From Clytia hemisphaerica (Eukaryota; Cnidaria; Hydrozoa; Leptothecata; Clytiidae), in the NCBI GenBank assembly GCA_902728285.1, contig CACVBU010000271.1:1474423-1538422 (forward strand): 64,000 bases of DNA, given 5' to 3'. The notes beneath the pieces are model-generated. The model was not told the origin of the DNA. It did not search any database and saw only the letters and a program-made list of their open reading frames with translations. Positions 60,372 through 64,000 of this stretch are shown here, in pieces. The translations under genes were made by a program, and so were the position numbers. Each line of letters opens with the position of its first letter. The stretch's first letter is position 1.

Positions 60372-62258
60372 TTATAAAAGATTTTCCCATATGTTGGATA
60401 AAAGTTTAATTTCTTCTTTTTTATTTAGTAAATTAGTTTTGTGTTCCTTAATTGCAAGTGCCTCTTTGAATTTTCTCATTTTGAAATTCCTTTCTCTAAA
60501 AAGTACTTTTACATCATCAAACTCTGCCTCGTGATTGGTTTGTTTCAAGTGTTGAGACAAACCAGATACCTTTTCTTGCTCCCCGTTTGCACCTTGTTTA
60601 TGTTCTTTCATTCTCGTTTCAATCGTTCTTCCCGTTTCTCCGATGTAATATTTCTCACAGTCTTTACAGTTTACTTTGTACACTACTCCTGACATATCTT
60701 GTGTTTCTACAATATTATTTGTTTTCACTTTCAATGCATTGCCCAACGTTTTTCCTTTTGTATTGACCAATTTTACGTTATAATGTTTACTTTTAGCTGA
60801 AATTTTCTCTGATATACCTTTTTCGTAGGGCAAATACATTTTTATCATATTTTCCTCATTTTCATCTCGAACTTTCTTTTTCTCGTTTGGTTTAAGAGAT
60901 TCTTTTATGGTTCTCTTAACGACATTATTTGGGAAATCATTAAGTTGCATTGTTTTTTCGATATATTTCAATTCCTTGTGTAAATCCTCTTCGTTTGTAC
61001 AAACTATCTTTGCACGTTTAGTCAACGTTTTGATTGTTGACACTTTCACATGATATGGTTGATTGGAATTAAAATTTGAGTATTGGCCGGTATGTGTTTT
61101 CTTCTTAAATACTTTGGTTTTCAATTTGTTATCTGTTGACCTTGCGACCACACAGTCTAAGAATGGTATTTCTCCGTTAGTCTCCTCCTCTGCAGTAAAG
61201 GTAACAGATGTGTTGATTGCATTTAATTCGCTTAAAGTGTCATTTATAGCATGCCGAGAGATAGTAAAGGTATCATCAACTTTTCGAAGCCAAATTCTTG
61301 GAGCATGAATCATTTGATAAACATGGTGTTCCTCGATGCGTTGGACAAATAATTCAGCATAGGACGGAGACGCCGGGGATCCTATGAATAATCCATCAGC
61401 TTGGTCGTAATATTTGTTTTCCATTTTAAACGTCATGAATTGAATTGAAATTCTGGCGAGTCTGACAAGAGCTTCTTTGTTCAGCTTGGTTTTGAAGCTG
61501 TGTTGGTTGATTCTTCTCTCTACTTCACGGATGACTTCTTCTTTTGGTAGCGAAGGATACATATCAGCTATGTCAAAACTTATTAACTTTTCATCATCAT
61601 TTAAAGTTAAAACTTTCAGTTTATCTACAAAATCACTGGTATCTTTAATGAATGACTTTGCATTTGTAGTGAGCGGTTTCAATTCATTACTAACAAATTT
61701 TGCAACCTTGTAAAATGTTGATCCTTGAGTGTTTATAATCAATCTGACTTTGAGTGGGTTTTTATGTGCTTTCAATGTAGGTCTTCCACTTGGTGTTACT
61801 GGTGTAATTTGTTTGAGTTTGTTCAAAAGTTCTTTTGAAATTTTCTTCTCCTTGTATAGGTTGTTTAGTTCTTTATTTACCAAGGTTTTGACGTTTTCGA
61901 TATTGTCTTCTATCACAGGTTTATATCGCTCTCTATTGGAAAGTTCTTTGTCAATGAGCTCCTCAACTTTCTTATTTTCGATGATGCAAGTGGCTCGACC
62001 TTTGTCATTTTCAATCAGGGTAAGACCATTACTTTTTAACCATTCCTTTAAACCATTACAGAGTTCTTGTTCAATATTCGTTGGTTTGTTTTTCTTCCCG
62101 TTTTTAATGATCTTTTTACAATCAAATCGAAATTCGTTGGCTGCTGATATACTTGGTAACTTTTTGGCTGCCTCCTCTATTCCGCAAATAAAATCTAACA
62201 CTGGTAATTCTTTCGTTGCGATTTTGAAGTCGAGGAATAAAAATAATTTTTTAATCAA
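60372..62258 (-). CDS. Penelope-like reverse transcriptase with GIY-YIG endonuclease
   Basis: 628 codons, open. RT motifs: LKAHKNPLKVRLIIN before motif A; A, SFDIADMYPSLP; B, GSPASPSYAELFVQRIEE; C, WLRKVDDTFTI (VDD instead of the usual YxDD); then GEIPFLDC. The C-terminal GIY-YIG nuclease runs from GVVYKVNCKDCEKYYIGETG through RTIETRMKEHKQ to HLKQTNHE. The enzyme nicks the target and primes reverse transcription there. Full-length relatives are longer at the N-terminus. The apparent start is a TTG within the right inverted repeat, so residues before about FKIATKELPV are not native; the true start is lost or the frame is read from upstream. Confidence 0.9.
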   Translation of the reverse strand: MIKKLFLFLDFKIATKELPVLDFICGIEEAAKKLPSISAANEFRFDCKKIIKNGKKNKPTNIEQELCNGLKEWLKSNGLTLIENDKGRATCIIENKKVEELIDKELSNRERYKPVIEDNIENVKTLVNKELNNLYKEKKISKELLNKLKQITPVTPSGRPTLKAHKNPLKVRLIINTQGSTFYKVAKFVSNELKPLTTNAKSFIKDTSDFVDKLKVLTLNDDEKLISFDIADMYPSLPKEEVIREVERRINQHSFKTKLNKEALVRLARISIQFMTFKMENKYYDQADGLFIGSPASPSYAELFVQRIEEHHVYQMIHAPRIWLRKVDDTFTISRHAINDTLSELNAINTSVTFTAEEETNGEIPFLDCVVARSTDNKLKTKVFKKKTHTGQYSNFNSNQPYHVKVSTIKTLTKRAKIVCTNEEDLHKELKYIEKTMQLNDFPNNVVKRTIKESLKPNEKKKVRDENEENMIKMYLPYEKGISEKISAKSKHYNVKLVNTKGKTLGNALKVKTNNIVETQDMSGVVYKVNCKDCEKYYIGETGRTIETRMKEHKQGANGEQEKVSGLSQHLKQTNHEAEFDDVKVLFRERNFKMRKFKEALAIKEHKTNLLNKKEEIKLLSNIWENLL

Positions 62259-62387
62259 ATGTCTGAAGATGCTAGATGTTATAAGATAGGTTTTTTATGA
62301 GTTATGTTAGATCTGAAGATGCTCTACCATAGAGTAGGGAGAAAATTTATCAATAAATAAATTTTTGTTGTTTCTTGCCTGTGACCC
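62234..62387. repeat. Right inverted repeat of Penelope element
   Basis: Mirror of 60150-60304, ending GCCTGTGACCC. It overlaps the first few codons of the ORF. Confidence 0.85.
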
Positions 62388-62881
62388 ATCCAAATACTCA
62401 AAGTTTTAATAATGGAAAGGCAATCACTGAAGAGTTTTATAAAAAAATGAAGGTCCTCCTCAAAAGCTTCAGCGTGGGTGGCTGCCAATATGCCATTGGA
62501 ATATCAGATAAGTCATTTTTGCCGACCACCCGCCCGCCTGGTACTTATAAGACACGCTGCGACAGGAACAAAAGAATTTTTCGATGTCCACCCTATCACC
62601 TTTATGTCGTACAATATACATCTTACTAATTTTTTTTTTTTTTTTTTTCTACAGATTTCAAGACCACCCTTCACTCTGTGTGAGGGGTTATACTCAGCAT
62701 TATCAGCTTAATCGGCACTATCAGCTCAATCGGCACTATCAGCTTACTCAGCATCTATCACTATCAAAATTTACTGAACTAAACTTACTCAGCTCACTGA
62801 ATATTTGAAATAAATATACAAAACAATTTTACGTCTTTTTAATTCGTCTTATACTCCTCATTCGACACCTCGTGAGAAATC
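62388..62881. other. Spacer before the 2A gene
   Basis: 62388-62629 carries an 80-codon ORF (NTQSFNNGKAITEEFYKKMK) with coding-like composition but no recognised family. Then come a T run (62630-62648) and, at about 62700-62750, three units of CACTATCAGCTYAATCGG-like sequence in the presumed 5' leader of the next gene. Confidence 0.35.
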
Positions 62882-63115
62882 ATGATATCCATAGAGGCTT
62901 ACCGTATTTCAATAGGCAATTTTAATGGTACCCGGCAACTAGACCTCCGTTCCATTTATCGCCATCTAGTTCTAAACTCATCTTTTTCCAGCAAAGGCAT
63001 TTCCCAGGTTCTAAAACCGGCCCCATTTTTATTTGCGACGCTATATCTAAGCATAGTTCTAATAACCTATGGTGATATTGAAACTAATCCTGGTCCTGTC
63101 AATTTGCGCAGGTAG
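62882..63115 (+). CDS. 2A-peptide leader of a transposon-type protein
   Basis: 77 codons. After a short N-terminus (ISIEAYRISIGNF) comes a hydrophobic stretch (APFLFATLYLSIVLITY), then GDIETNPGP, a perfect D-x-E-x-N-P-G-P motif. 2A peptides make the ribosome skip the Gly-Pro bond, releasing the upstream peptide while translation continues. Hydrophobic 2A leaders that double as signal sequences are known from invertebrate retroelements and immune-type genes. The frame stops 15 bp after the motif; the downstream domain continues in another frame, so one frameshift (or a short unrecognised intron) separates them. Confidence 0.8.
   Translation: MISIEAYRISIGNFNGTRQLDLRSIYRHLVLNSSFSSKGISQVLKPAPFLFATLYLSIVLITYGDIETNPGPVNLRR
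63071..63097 (+). other. 2A ribosome-skipping motif
   Basis: Codons for GDIETNPGP; the skipped bond is between the Gly codon ending at 63094 and the Pro codon starting at 63095. Confidence 0.85.
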
Positions 63116-63734
63116 TCCGTGCATTTACAATCAAGGGAACGTAGACATATTTGGTCCCCAAGCAGGTACTCAATGTATGTATATGTCTACATCCGCGATA
63201 TTATACTCTCATTTAAAACTTCTAAGAGATTGGGAAAGGTCTGATCTTGATATTATACTAAGGTTAGGCAATGACCTATACAGAGGTCTTTGCTATACTA
63301 ACGAATACATCGATTTGACCGAGCTGCCTTCCCAATTAAGCATTGAAAACGATGTTATTGAATTTCAACGTACCCCTGTGACTGTGTCAGTCTTAAATGA
63401 AGACAGCAGAGGTTTTATTAGACCACCTCCTACTTTTAGTTGTGGAATCTTTCTAGCATGTGGCAACGGTACTGCATTTATGTTTGGCAACAATAGTTTT
63501 TATGTCTTCGATTCCCACAGCCGAAATTCAGATGGTATGATTGGTGGTATTACGGGAACATCAGTCTTACTCGAGTTTAACACTGTAAGTGATCTAGAAG
63601 AATACTTAAAAGCATTCTATTTGAGACAGTTTCAAAACAATATTGTCGGCTTTGAAGTTCAGTATATAAGAACTATAATTCCAGGTTGGACTTTGATAGA
63701 TGCACGCAACAACGTCAGAAAGTTCATAACATAA
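63110..63734 (+). pseudogene. Cysteine-protease-like domain after 2A, frame-shifted
   Basis: About 207 codons. DIFGPQAGTQCMYMSTSAIL has the G-x-Q-C start of papain-fold deubiquitinase-like proteases (candidate catalytic Cys in GTQC). FYVFDSHSRNSDG supplies a D-S-H block with the candidate His, and GTSVLLEF follows. Such domains occur in transposon polyproteins, where they may process proteins or remove ubiquitin. The ATG at 63069 lies in the alternative frame of the 2A motif and is not a native start. The Gln, Cys and His spacing is plausible, but the family is assigned by pattern only. Confidence 0.6.
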
Positions 63735-63854
63735 ACCAACCAGGGGCTGAACAAGACTCAGGCTAAGTAACAAAAATCTAAATTATTAATTCAATCTGCT
63801 CAGAAGCTCGAAATCACACGCTGGGCCTTCACGCCGCTAAGGCTTCTTGTTTAT

Positions 63855-64000
63855 AGGTATAAGAACATCCAAAATTTTTGAAGCCTTCGGATGTTCTTAA
63901 CATGTTCTTAATTTCACAATTTTGTAAGTATTTTTGCCCATTTTCCTAAGAAATTGGGTGTTTTAGGGTCTGCAAGCCAAAATCAAACCAATTTAGTTTT
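63855..64000. repeat. TACACG foldback family, partial at window end
   Basis: ATAAGAACATCCAAAATTTT then GAAGCCTTCGGATGTTCTTA matches one arm of 43236-43493 in reverse orientation; the other arm would be beyond the window. Confidence 0.7.

Larger units (their letters stand above)
60150..62387 (-). mobile_element. Penelope-like retroelement with inverted terminal repeats
   Basis: A 2.24-kb unit: inverted repeat, RT/GIY-YIG ORF on the minus strand, inverted repeat. In sense orientation the 5' repeat is an inverted copy of the 3' UTR end and joins the ORF in its N-terminal part, suggesting 5' truncation and inversion during insertion. Terminal repeats that are inverted or partly duplicated are known for Penelope-like elements. 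No certain target duplication was found. Near-identity of the repeats and the intact ORF indicate a recent insertion. Confidence 0.85.

Noticed and set aside
61729..62289. 186-codon + strand ORF opposite the Penelope ORF
   Set aside because: A shadow of the minus-strand coding sequence; Ser/Phe/Leu-rich complement without domain.

Overview
The window is animal (metazoan) nuclear DNA: AT-rich, intron-bearing and crowded with transposable elements. I see no prokaryotic gene organisation. A divergent Rel/NF-kB gene, an LRR transmembrane receptor, an EamA/SLC35G-type transporter, Penelope-like elements, a 2A-peptide gene and many inverted-repeat elements fit a marine-type invertebrate. The species cannot be fixed from sequence alone.

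Layout. (1) 1-38.5 kb, + strand: the 3' part of a Rel/NF-kB-family gene. I can join sixteen exons into one open frame of 728 residues plus stop; the 5' end lies before the window. It carries the end of the Rel-homology N domain, an IPT dimerisation domain, a Ser/Thr/acidic linker containing an exon present three times in tandem, and a unique C-terminus. Its introns hold a 5'-truncated non-LTR retrotransposon with an intact ORF (9994-12031, 16-bp target duplication) and a last large intron of about 22 kb (14.6-36.8 kb) made mostly of foldback elements, tandem repeats and retroelement debris. (2) 39.4-40.9 kb, - strand: a ten-helix EamA/SLC35G-like transporter, tail-to-tail with the Rel gene, with poly(A) signals about 25 bp apart. 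(3) 44.2-45.7 kb, - strand: a signal-peptide/LRR/transmembrane receptor with its coding sequence in one exon. (4) 45.7-52.5 kb: no convincing gene, but many short inverted-repeat elements. (5) 52.5-56.9 kb: a transposon-type gene encoding SAP, SWIM zinc finger, YqaJ nuclease and PHD-like finger, dead from two frameshifts and split by a 2.5-kb hAT-like element with an 8-bp target duplication. (6) 60.1-62.4 kb, - strand: a Penelope-like element with an intact RT/GIY-YIG ORF between near-identical 155-bp inverted repeats. (7) 62.9-63.7 kb: a 2A ribosome-skipping peptide followed by a cysteine-protease-like domain in a shifted frame.

The most distinctive feature is a set of more than a dozen inverted-repeat elements built on one plan: matching termini around several irregularly spaced copies of a short, often G-run motif, with a different motif in each family (CCCCTGGA, TAAGGGTCGG, GGCCCCCAAAACGGAG, CCCACTGGG, GGAAACGAGA and others). 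Several are nested inside one another, and a few show target duplications or empty sites within the window.
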